Part shown: one piece after another, positions 9,374-18,357 of the stretch | Position numbering within the stretch: the stretch's first letter is position 1 | Layout: every line of letters starts with the position of its first letter | Assembly (NCBI GenBank): GCA_021464525.1 | Contig: JADRCO010001112.1 | Location: 1-22,454, forward strand | DNA from: Rhizophagus sp. LPA8_4_AMF | Taxonomy: Eukaryota; Glomeromycota; Glomeromycetes; Glomerales; Glomeraceae | Direction: 5' to 3' | DNA: 22,454 nucleotides | The notes under the pieces: model-generated | What the model saw: the letters and a program-made list of their open reading frames with translations, nothing else | Told to the model about the DNA's origin: nothing | Databases searched by the model: none | Made by a program: the position numbers and the translations under genes

Positions 9374-10185
9374 TTATACTCCTCTTAGCAATCTCTCAGC
9401 AACTCTTTCTCTTGCAGTATTATATACTTGAATGAAAGTTTGTTCTGTAATAGGAATATCCGTTGTGTCAGTGCGAAGACGGGATACTCGAGAAACAATT
9501 ACGTTCGAATCAGTTTCTAAAACAATTCTAAAAAAGTGAAAGGAAACGTTAAAATTTCTTTCGAAGTTAAAAAAAATTCAATTTTTATTTCGCTCACCCA
9601 TCATCTATTGTCTCATCCAAAGTAAGAACAACTAGATCGAGATTATCTACAAGTGTTCTTTTCTCAACCTGATGCCTATTCATAAAAGAAATAAATTTTT
9701 AAAATCTTTCGATGAATAAAAGACTTATATTATTTACCTTAACAAACTTGACATGGAATCATAGAATGCGCTTAAAATACTGCTTAAAATAAGTTCATTT
9801 TCCTCCGCAGACCCAACAACATAAAAAAAAACGTCAATGCTATTACGATAAAGAACAACTTGGTTATCATAAAGGATGATTTCGCCTACCGAAAATTTAA
9901 ATAAACAAAATTTAAAAATCTTATGAAATAATTTACTGAAGAATTTCAATTAAAAATTTACCATTAGCCCTTCTGGTCTTTTCAAACAATCCTTTTTCGA
10001 AAACTTTTTGTTCTTTTATTGTAGGATACGGGTTCTTAGTACCATAATATTTTCCAAGTATTCTATTACCGTCACTATCGAGAAGTATCACTGCAGTTGT
10101 TGTATAAAGGGATAAATTAACCTAGAGTAAAAGGAAAAATTTTAGCGAAAGAAAAACTTCATAAACGCAAATTTTGAATTACCAT
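9374..10185 (-). CDS. RET3: Coatomer subunit zeta (COPI coat), 180 aa
   Basis: Five coding exons on the minus strand (10183-10185, 9962-10121, 9738-9885, 9598-9675, 9374-9527) total 181 codons with the stop. Splicing restores the longin-type zeta/sigma adaptin domain: VNLSLYTTTAVILLDSDGN, KYYGTKNPYPTIKEQKVFEK, then VFFYVVGSAEENELIL, LSAFYDSMSSLLR and LDNLDLVVLTLDETIDDGIV. The C-terminus is TARERVAERLLRGV. Zeta pairs with gamma-COP in the COPI coat that retrieves proteins from Golgi to ER. The length is normal for the family. The coding part of the first exon is the ATG alone, with an intron directly after it (donor GTAATT at 10182). I infer this because VNLSLYTTT follows an acceptor at 10122 and no other start is available upstream in that frame. 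Reading any exon alone gives only fragments. Confidence 0.93.
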
Positions 10186-10406
10186 TTTAATTTTTCTTTG
10201 TAGCTTAGCTTTGTTAAATTCCGTATTTCTATTACCTAAAATGTGTATTTATTACAGCTACAAATTATCCATATAATTGTGTAGATCTATTCCTTTTCAC
10301 GAGATCGCGAATTTATTTCAATCTACAACCAAAAAAAAAAAGTTATAAGGCATGTGGAATTTTACTCTTTCTTATTCTTATCCTTTTTTTCTTCGTTTCT
10401 TTAAAA
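10186..10406. promoter_or_regulatory. Divergent promoter between coatomer zeta and TSC13
   Basis: A 221-bp spacer separates the two start codons. It contains an A-run near 10329-10339, a C/T-rich tract just before the TSC13 ATG (TCCTTTTTTTCTTCGTTTC), and a TCGCGA palindrome near 10306. Pyrimidine tracts just before the start are common in fungal promoters. No specific operator was recognised. Confidence 0.4.
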
Positions 10407-11613
10407 ATGCAAATAAAGATTGTTTCTCGTTCGGGGAAATCCCAAAAATTTCCTCTAACGTTTGACATACCAGCTGACGCGACTGTTGACCAGCTTAAAC
10501 AAACTATATATAAAGAAGCACCAAAATATTATCCCGACCGCCAGCGTTTGACTATTAACCAATTGGTTTTACAGGAAGGAAAACTTCTAAAAGATTATGA
10601 CATTAAAGAAGGAGATTCTATTTCGTTTAAAGATTTAGGTGAATAATAAAAAAGTTTTCAAAGCGAATTATTCATTACTATTTAATATTAACTTAAATTT
10701 TTAAAGGTCCACAAATCAGTTGGCGAACTGTATTTCTTATTGAATATTTTGGTCCTATTTTAATTCATCCAATATTCTATTATTTCAAGTCTCAAATTTA
10801 TGGAGAAGAATTTAGACACAGCGAAATGCAAACGTAAGTAAATTAAATTAATTAAATTAGCATTGATATCAAGTCTTATTTCTTTTATCGTTGCTTTAAT
10901 AGGATCGCGTACTATATGATTATGGCTCATTTTATCAAACGAGAAATCGAAACTTTATTCGTTCACCGTTTCTCACATAGCACTATGCCTTTCTTTAATG
11001 TATTCAAAAATTCATTTCATTATCATGCACTTAGTGGTATAAACTTGGCTTATTGGGTGTATGGTCCCTGGAATGCTGCTGGAAAACGTGGCAGTGAACG
11101 CGAAGAGTGGCTTTTATGGACTTGTGTAGGAGTGTTTGCTGTATGTTATTTATGTCAGTTTCTCGTAGTGCACTTACGTTATGAAGAATCCAGTGTATGA
11201 ACTTTTTTAATCTTTCTATAGTGGGCACAAATTTCTAATTTTTATACTCACATTATTCTGCGCAATCTTCGCCCGCCGGGAACTCGCGTTCGTAAGATTC
11301 CTTATGGATATGGTTTCAATTTGGTATCATGTCCCAATTATTTATTTGAGACAATTGTGTGGCTTATTGTTAGCATTTTAACCAAATCAATTGCAGGTAA
11401 TTATCAAAATTCTGATATATTGTGAATTGTTTTAATGATTGAAATTATTAATAATTAATTTAATTAATTTTTCTTTGTATTGAAGCTTGGCTATTTCTTG
11501 CAGCAGGATCTACTCAGATGTTTCAATGGGCATTAAAGAAACATAAAAGTTACCGTAAAGAATTTAAGGATTATCCAAAAAATCGTAAAGCTATGATTCC
11601 TTTTATCGCTTAA
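10407..11613 (+). CDS. TSC13: Very-long-chain trans-2-enoyl-CoA reductase, 299 aa
   Basis: Exons 10407-10638, 10707-10833, 10903-11140, 11222-11396 and 11486-11613 give exactly 300 codons including stop. Residues 1-77 form the ubiquitin-like N-terminal domain of the TECR/Tsc13 family. A steroid-reductase-like membrane domain follows, with [19 protein letters not shown], the tract [33 protein letters not shown] and [10 protein letters not shown] (CPNY tyrosine at 239, the likely catalytic position). The C-terminus is lysine-rich, as in ER proteins. The enzyme performs the last step of the fatty acid elongation cycle, reducing the trans-2 double bond with NADPH at the ER membrane, to supply sphingolipid acyl chains. 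Reading through the third intron (11141-11221) adds a false end, [19 protein letters not shown]. The donor GTATGT and the family match downstream show this is intron. It is convergent with RPF2, 125 bp away. Confidence 0.95.
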
Positions 11614-11738
11614 AAAAAAAAACTTTCAACTTGTATCACTACCTGCTACTATTTAGAATTTTTTTATTCAGTTATTGTTTTCTATGTTTCGTGTTATTGA
11701 ATGAAAAAAAATTATGATAATAACCGAAAAAAAAAACG

Positions 11739-13070
11739 TTAAGAGGACTTTTGCTTTTTGATTGAAGGAACAATTTCTTCCATCTTTTCAAGATGATCTT
11801 CTGTATAATCTTCAGTAGTACGTTTAAGACCTTTCATTTTTCTTGTTTGTAATTTGCTTAAATCTTGTTTGCCAAGATGAATACGACCAATTTTATCACC
11901 CATTTCATTAACGTCAATATTTTTGACTTTCTTTGGCTAAAAAATAAATAAAATAAAGTAAAATCAACATCGCATTATAATTTTTCATTACATCATTTTT
12001 AAGAAGAAACATTACTCTAAAACAAATACCTTATTAATTTTAGGGACTTTTGTAGCAAATTTGTAAACATCATCGTTAGCAAATTTAAATCTTCTAATTC
12101 TAAAATTATAACTTGGACCCATTTCTTCTAACTCAACTCTTGGAGTTTTTTCACCAGATTTTTTATATTGTATGGTATATACCCTAAAATAAATAACTCC
12201 TGGCATAGCTCTAGGATCATTTGATTGTTTTGAAGAATCAATAGCTGTAACAGAGATAACGTGTTCTAAACCTGATAAATTAATATTCTTTACAGTTTGG
12301 CCATGATAAAAGTCTAGTAACATATTTTTAAAAGTTTTATATACTAGAGAATTTTCAAATAAATCACCGACAAATAAAAACAAAGGTTTTATTCCAATAG
12401 CACATTTTGAAGTCTAGGAAAGTATATTATATTTTGTGAGTATTGTGAGTATTCTAATTAATAATTACTAGAAAAAGCAATTTCTTTTAGTTATTTTAGA
12501 GTTTACCTTGAATTCACTTAACGGTTTAGCATTTTCAATACCAACTTCAACCATATCGAGTATTTGACCATCAAACATTCTAATAAAAGTTAAATTATTC
12601 GACCGTTTTTTTGAATGAGAACCAACAACGAACAATGAAGTATCATTTTTTTCATAAAAAAAATTTAATGAAGTATCGTCATCAAATGGATGTATTGTGT
12701 TGTTCTTTTTTGTAAAATTTATCGCGTCCGGTTTTTTTAATTTACACTTCGATATAAACCATAAGGGTAAGAAAGAGAAAAAAAGGAGAGGTTAATAAAA
12801 TTGAATATAAAAATAGAATACTTTACAACTTACAACTTACTAAGTCTGATAATGCTTCATTCACTATTTGATTTGTTGAACTACTTCGAATAAAAATTGC
12901 TTTCTTTACATTTTCTTCAATTTTTGGTTCTCGTTTTTGTAAAGCTCTTTTTGAGCGTGCATTTTTTGGCTTGCTATAATACCAATTTATGAAATACCAT
13001 TTTTATTGTTAGTTATTAAAGTAAAACGGAAATTTGAACTGTATTGAAACACATACATTTTCTTCAACAT
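11739..13070 (-). CDS. RPF2: Ribosome biogenesis factor RPF2 (Brix domain), 322 aa
   Basis: Five exons (13057-13070, 12841-12973, 12507-12746, 12030-12413, 11739-11936) give 323 codons with the stop. The spliced N-terminus MLKKIKPKNARSKRALQKRE matches the Rpf2 start. The Brix domain follows: NNTIHPFDDDTSLNFFYEKN, DTSLFVVGSHSKKRSNNLTF, FIRMFDGQILDMVE, LEHVISVTA and RVELEEMGPSYNFRIRR. The tail has the conserved KIGRIHLGKQDLSKLQTRKM. Rpf2, with Rrs1, brings the 5S RNP (5S rRNA, uL5, uL18) into the pre-60S particle and is needed for 27S pre-rRNA processing in the nucleolus. The first coding exon is only 14 nt, split inside codon 5. It is recognisable because the donor GTATGT follows directly and the join restores the family sequence. 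It is divergent from the gene at 13199. Confidence 0.95.
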
Positions 13071-13198
13071 TATAATCCCAAATATTTTTTTTTTTTTAAA
13101 AAAAAAAAATTATTTCACGTTGTACTTACGCACGGGCCACTTAATATTATTTTGGAATCCAGTTTGTTGCACATATCAATCGTGAAAAATCTATCATA
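13071..13198. promoter_or_regulatory. Divergent promoter with a T13A12 tract
   Basis: The 128 bp between the RPF2 and tail-anchored gene starts contain a run of 13 T (13085-13097) followed directly by 12 A (13098-13109). Poly(dA:dT) tracts exclude nucleosomes and often mark bidirectional fungal promoters. The tract lies 14 bp from the RPF2 ATG. A GC-rich patch CGCACGGGCCAC (13129-13140) lies toward the other gene. Confidence 0.5.
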
Positions 13199-15660
13199 AT
13201 GTCTAAATCATTACCTACGATAACGGTTAATACTGATGTTAATATTGATAATGCGGCAAGTACATTATCAAGCCCAACTTCTTCAAATACTCGGCATAAT
13301 GCGGTTTCTTCTGGTAAGAAAAAAAGAGCTGTACGTAATATAACAGCTAAAATACCAAGGTTCCAAAGACAACTTAATGTAAAAGGTATCTCTGATAGTG
13401 GTGGATCTAGTGCGGACGAACACGGTAGGCCTTGTTTTTTAGTTTCTGAAAATCGCACTTTGTATATTTTTCTATGCTGAAGAATATTTTATATTATGAT
13501 TGATACTCGTACAGATATTACACCACAAAACAATAAAATGAATCAGATACCGACGATATATTTATCATCAGCAGAATCATCATCTACTCCTTCAACACCT
13601 CGACATCATTATTCTTTGCTAAATAATAATAATGCATCGATGCCAGATCTTTCAAAAAAATTATCACCACAAAATCACGGCAATATTAATTCTTTTAGTC
13701 GCTTAAGAAAATTACAGCCAAAAATAAATTTAACCACACCACCAATCAATAATATTAATAGTAATAACAATGGTGGATACTTTGGCGAAGATGACATATT
13801 ATTTCAATCCCCTGTATCTATGTCTGTGGTTAATAAACTTAAATTCCCTTCCCCAAGAACATCAACGATTAAATCACAAACAAGTACTACCTTTGCTACT
13901 TCACCTACAAATATTAAACATAGTAAATTGTTAAAAAAGAAAAAGCAAAAATCTTTTAATATAAAATCACCATCATTTCGCAATATTATGAATTTTGACA
14001 ATGTAGCTACATTTTATTCACCATCAAGGAATAATAAATCAAATTTATTACAGTCAATTCCTTATGATCAAATTACAAGTATAATACAACACTCTAAACC
14101 TCCTTCTTTATCTCAAACCGATTCTGAAAAAAGACTTTCTGTACAAATGAAATTGGGAAGTGTACCAAAAGTTATTGATTTTCCAATAATTTTTATTTTT
14201 AAAAATTTAACCGAAAAAAATGAGGTTGAAAATTTTTTAGTTTTTAAGATAGAAGATTTTGTTGTATATTATCATATTGTTGATGATAACAATAATTCTA
14301 AAGAACACGTTTGGTGTATAGAACAATTTAAAAAATTTTCTGGTGATGTAAATAATTTAACAGTAGAATGTATTAATAATGACTTTGTTGAAGAAAAAGA
14401 AAATTTTGGTGGAAGAGAATCGATGAATCAAAATAAAAAATTTAAAACATTTAAGGATTGTGCGTCTGACAGGTTTAAAAATGTTGAATATAAAAAACTT
14501 TGCGCAATTGATGATATACATCTTATAGCAGAAAATAACACTGGTGAGTTATTATATAATTTAACTATTAGATTATTTAAATATCCGATAAGCGAAATAA
14601 TTAAATAAATATATATCATAGTTAATTATTATACTTTAGATAAACATATGAACATATTTAAAATTCAAGCGAGACAAGAAAATTTTACTCTTGGAACTTA
14701 TTTTTTAGAAGAAAAAAGAAAATTTTTAAATACTGTAAGATTTTTTAGTGATACGAAAAAATCCTCTGGTAAGTTCATCGTATGAGATTAATTTATTACG
14801 TATTGAATCAATCATTTAACGACTCGATTACAGTACAATCATCAGATTCAGAATCTGATGAAGATGAAGAAATTGATAGTGAAGATGAAGATATTGGTCC
14901 TACAGATTTTGTTGAATTAATTAAAGAGTTAGCAAATCGTTGTAGTCATTATGAAAATAAAATTGACAATTTGCACGTGAGTTTAATTTTTAAATTTCAT
15001 TTTTATTAAGGGAAAGTTAACGTAATACTTATTCTAATTTCATAGGAAACACTTATACGAAAAGCAAAGGAACTTGATTCAAATATACATAAATGTCGTG
15101 AATTGGACAGACATGCAAAGGTAGTCAGTCTTTAAAAGAAAAATGGTAATCACTTTTAATACCTCAATTAAAAGATAGTTTAATTTTAGGATTTGGATGA
15201 AAACATTTTGATGACTAAGTCTAGATCAACAAAAGAAATGGAAGAAACTATTAATTTGGCAGATCAAACTACTCAAGAAATAGCTGATAAATTAACTTCA
15301 ATTCATACACGTATTTATGATAAAAGTGAAAAGTTAAAACATCATCAAGAAATTGTATGTATAATAACTACATATATAAAATTATTAGCATTTTACTATA
15401 TTATTTATGTGCTTGATTTCTTTTGTTAATTTTGAAATTCAGTTAAAGAAGTTGAAAAATCAAGTTGAATTTGAAAAAAGGTCATCAAAGATTCTTGCTC
15501 AATGTAGAATGATTTTAGGAGGTATGTATATAAAAAATTAAGATTCATAATTAACATTTAATTAATTTTAAAACATCTTTTCTTTATAGTTATTTTAATT
15601 TTTATAATTGTAATATTTATCTTTATTATTACGAATGGAGTTCAGCAACAATTACTTTAA
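13199..15660 (+). CDS. Uncharacterised tail-anchored coiled-coil protein, 638 aa
   Basis: Eight exons (13199-13424, 13515-14543, 14640-14768, 14834-14976, 15046-15120, 15190-15354, 15443-15521, 15590-15660) join in phase to 639 codons with the stop. Residues 1-280 are low-complexity, rich in S, T, N, P and K, and probably disordered. From about 290 to 460 there is a more globular region (PKVIDFPIIFIFKN, FLVFKIEDFVVYYHIVDD) of unknown fold. Residues 464-482 are strongly acidic (SSDSESDEDEEIDSEDED). A heptad-like helical region runs 488-611. Residues 612-629 form one hydrophobic segment (MILGVILIFIIVIFIFII) followed by nine short residues, typical of a tail anchor. This layout suggests a cytosol-facing membrane protein, possibly a tether or SNARE-like protein, but I recognise no family. 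The spliced length and consistent phases support the model. Confidence 0.8.
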
Positions 15661-15713
15661 AGTTTTCTATAAATACCTGCAAAAAGCCATTTTCTGATTA
15701 TCTAAATAATATA

Positions 15714-16043
15714 CAGTGAGTTAAGAAAAAAGTTGTGGTTAGCATAATCTTTAAATTTCTTGTTAACTAGTGATTCAAATTTAATAAAATTTTTTTATTT
15801 TATAAAATCTAAAGTACAGTATATAAAAAATTTAGCGAGATTTGGTTGACTAATTGCTGAGAAATTCCATGTTAAATTATAACAATTGATGATCGGTGTC
15901 ATGATTTTATCAAATTTTTAAAAAATATCAAAAATTGTTATACTTAATATTACTATAATCAATTGGCTTCCATATGAACTTAGTTTTATTCAATTACAAT
16001 ATTTTCTAACCACAATTTTTTTCTTAACATACTTAATATACTG
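15714..16043. mobile_element. 330-bp TA-flanked MITE with imperfect terminal repeats
   Basis: The left end is CAGTGAGTTAAG at 15714, continuing to GAAAAAAGTTGTGGTTAG. The right end, read on the minus strand from 16043, is CAGTATATTAAG, then GTTAAGAAAAAAATTGTG and GTTAG. The shared inner block of 23 bases differs at one position. The right copy has about 9 extra bases near the tip. TA flanks both ends (15712-15713, 16044-16045), as expected for Tc1/mariner-type elements. It has no coding capacity. It sits 51 bp downstream of the tail-anchored gene's stop codon, so it may lie within that transcript's 3' region. Confidence 0.75.
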
Positions 16044-16179
16044 TATAAAACATATCTCAGGTATTATATGTACAATAGTTTTATAATATTCTCTCTTAAT
16101 AATAAAAACACATGATAACCATGGTACTATGGCCGGTTTAAACCAAATACAATATTATTAATAAAGTCTATTATGTTGC

Positions 16180-16550
16180 TATTTGTTTTACTGATTGTTA
16201 TTTTTAGATCTGATTATTAATAACAAAGAATATTGAATCATCATCATTACATTATTGTCATTTGTTGATGATTTGATATTTTTTGTATAAGTCCCATTTT
16301 CACATGTTTAAGTAACCATTCTCACATCAATTTTTTTTTGAAAAATAATAGTTCTCTAGTTCTTATTTGTCTCATTCATCCTCCTACCTCCCGAGTACCA
16401 TAATCTTAAATTGTCTACTAAAATATGGTATGTTAACAATACAATATACTATTTATTTTACTGACTTTATTTTTAGTTATTTTTAACAATAGTAATGACA
16501 AAGTAATATTGAAAAGTATAAATAAGTCCTGTTTTTGCATGTTTGAGTAA
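16180..16550. repeat. Diverged direct repeat upstream of the IS607-like element
   Basis: The text around 16180-16208 (CTATTTGTTTTACTGATTG, then TTATTTTTAG) recurs around 16449-16477 (CTATTTATTTTACTGAC, then TTTATTTTTAG). Farther on, AAGTCCCATTTTCACATGTT near 16290 is matched by AAGTCCTGTTTTTGCATGTT near 16525, each followed by TRAGTAA. The two copies, offset by about 235-270 bp with indels, may be a duplicated left end of the element that follows. Between 16044 and 16555 I see no gene. Confidence 0.5.
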
Positions 16551-16554
16551 GATA

Positions 16555-17183
16555 ATGTCAATGACAAAATGCCAAGGAGCACAAGAAATCTGAAAAACAT
16601 ATGAGATCTCACCTGAAACATTGAGAAGGTAGAACAACCAAGGAAAGATATTAAGCATCAGAATAACAGATGGTAACAGATTGTATTCTATAGCGGATAT
16701 GAAGAAGATATTTGGAAATTAAGAAAGGATGATAAATAAAAGATCTGTTATGCAAAGGTCAGTTTAAAGAAGCAGAAAGAAGACCTTGATAAGTAATGTG
16801 AGCACTTTAGGTAGAAGTGTCCAGACTACGAACTCATCAAGGATATCGGATCAGGTCTTAACTGGAAATGCAAAAGTTTTACATCCATTTTAGAACGATC
16901 ATATCGAGAAGATATTGAGAAGGTTGTGGTTACCTGCAAGAACCGGCTCTGCCACTTCGCTTTTGAACTTGTTGAATGGATCTTTGTTAAGCACGATACA
17001 AAAATTGTGGTACTCAGTTCTGACGTTAATATTGATGATACCGAATCTGGTGAGCTTGCCAAAGACCTATTATTGATCATTACTATCTTTACAGCAAAAC
17101 ACAATAGGCTTAGATCAGCCAAAAATCAAAAATGATAAAGAGAAATTGAAAACACGAAAGATACAGATTTACCTAATATCTAA
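16555..17183 (+). pseudogene. IS607-type serine recombinase (transposase) pseudogene
   Basis: The first frame (ATG 16555) reads through two stops as a MerR-like helix-turn-helix: GAQEI-stop-KTYEISPETLRR-stop-NNQGKILSIR, then NRLYSIADMKKIFGN. After a frameshift near 16720-16750 the catalytic domain follows: ICYAKVSLKKQKEDLDK-stop-CEHFR-stop, then DIGSGLNWKCKSF, ILERSYREDIEKVVVTCKNR, LCHFAFELVEWIF, and LAKDLLLIITIFTAKHNRLR. The YA(R/K)VS motif holds the nucleophilic serine of small serine recombinases. The longest intact part is 16926-17135. Two adjacent stops (17133-17138) interrupt a C-terminus that would otherwise run REIENTKDTDLPNI to a stop at 17181-17183. At the two broken helix-turn-helix codons the family usually has tryptophan or arginine. 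Family assignment is strong; inactivity is evident. Confidence 0.88.
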
Positions 17184-18355
17184 AGAAAGAAAAAAGCTAA
17201 GAAAGTGAATGGAAACTGTGAGATGGATGTACAATAAAGTTCTTGAGATGATGCAAGATGATGGAATCACTAATATGAGCATTATACGAAAGCACTACCT
17301 GAATGATGAGTGCTTCACAACTTAAGAATTTTTATGGGTAAAAGAGACTCCTAGGAAAATATGTTTGTATACGATCTGACAATTAATGAGTGCATATAAA
17401 ATAAACAATAAGTAGATTTTTTAGCCCACTCCTCCAAATGTTCTTCTTAGCAGTAATGCTAAACCCTTTTGTGTTGTGAAATTAAAAGTTAGTTGCACAG
17501 AAATAATTTTCAAATGAAGTACTGATCAAAGAAGTATCAGACATAAACCATCTTGATCCTTGCCAGGGATTGGAATAGAAATAGAGGATAATACATATTC
17601 TTAAAGAATATTATCACTCCAGAATAACCACTAAAGATCAATAACACAGTAAATATAACTATAAATCACCTGGGATATTTTACTTGTGTGTTTCTGCTCC
17701 TTTGAATATTATTGACAACTAAGATGATGTTCATGGAAAGGTAATCTCGCTAGATCCAGGAATTTGCACGTTTATGATAAGTTATAATTCTAATGGTCAA
17801 TTAATTAAATAGGCGGGGTAATGGTGATATTAACAAAGTATTCAAATTGTCCAAAAAATATGACAAATTACAGAGTGATAAGGATCTTACTTTGGGAAGA
17901 ACAAATAAGAGAAAGAGATTTGATTGAAAAAAAAGATGCTACAAATCACACAACAAATCTATAATTTAATAGATGAGTGCCATCACCAGCTGGCCCAATG
18001 GTATTGTCAGAATTACGAGATCATTTTGCTACCTAGATTCAAAACTTCACGAATGGTACTTAAGAATAAAAAAAAGATCTGATCAAGGACAGCTTGTGCA
18101 ATGTTAACCTTGTTACATTTCAGATTTTGAATTTTTCTTTTGCACAAGATAAGACAGTACAAGTATTGCAAGGTTATTGAATGTATAGAGGAGTACATTT
18201 CTAAGACGTGTAGGCATTGCAGACAAATTAATGACAAACTGGGTGGTTCAAAGACTTTTTGGTATAATTCGTGTAAGGTGGAGATGGATCAGGATGCAAA
18301 CGGGGCAAGGAACATTTTACTCAAGTTGTTAACAGAGGGTCAGGTTTTGGCCTGA
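17140..18355 (+). pseudogene. TnpB/Fanzor-like RNA-guided nuclease pseudogene
   Basis: The N-terminal part (17140-17390) reads KTRKIQIYLISKERKKLRK, stop, METVRWMYNKVLEM, matching the start of OrfB/TnpB-Fanzor proteins. The middle is badly eroded. RuvC-I is clear at 17741-17773: VISLDPGICTF, with the catalytic aspartate codon at 17753-17755. Then come KVFKLSKKYDKLQSDKDL, LIDECHHQLAQWYCQNYEII and LLPRFKTSRMV. The 3' part (18140-18355) has IEEYISKTCRHCRQINDKLG with a glutamate just before the zinc finger, then GSKTFWYNSCKVEMDQDANG and ARNILL, the RuvC-III aspartate. The zinc finger is damaged: only one cysteine remains in the second pair (WYNSC). At least five stops and two frameshifts interrupt the gene. 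TnpB and Fanzor cleave DNA guided by an RNA made from the element's end. No intact product is possible here. Confidence 0.88.
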
Positions 18356-18356
18356 C
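18339..18356 (+). other. Hairpin spanning the Fanzor stop codon; possible guide-RNA remnant
   Basis: GTCAGG (18339-18344), loop TTTTGG, CCTGAC (18351-18356) forms a perfect 6-bp stem that includes the TGA stop at 18353-18355. In TnpB/Fanzor elements the guide (omega/f) RNA overlaps or follows the 3' end of the nuclease gene. Assignment here is inference from position; the stem is short. Confidence 0.35.
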
Positions 18357-18357
18357 T

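Larger units (their letters stand above)
16555..18357 (+). mobile_element. Fossil IS607-family transposon with recombinase and TnpB/Fanzor genes
   Basis: Two decayed genes lie in the order typical of IS607: a serine recombinase with an N-terminal MerR-like helix-turn-helix, then an overlapping RNA-guided nuclease of the TnpB/Fanzor type. IS607 elements lack terminal inverted repeats and make no target duplication, so the outer borders cannot be fixed from sequence. The interval given is the coding remnant plus the hairpin at its end. IS607-like elements of prokaryotic ancestry are known in some fungi, amoebae and other eukaryotes. Both genes carry several stops and frameshifts, so this copy is dead. 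Confidence 0.88.

Noticed and set aside
11141..11200. C-terminal end [19 protein letters not shown] for TSC13
   Set aside because: It is read-through of a GTATGT intron; the exon from 11222 carries the conserved TECR/Tsc13 tract.
16926..17135. Intact small gene starting at 16926
   Set aside because: The homology to IS607 recombinases continues upstream of this in-frame initiator and past its stop, so it is only the longest open part of a pseudogene.
18140..18355. Stand-alone small zinc-finger gene
   Set aside because: Its upstream continuation in other frames and its SKTC...DANGARNI tract show it is the 3' end of the broken TnpB/Fanzor gene.
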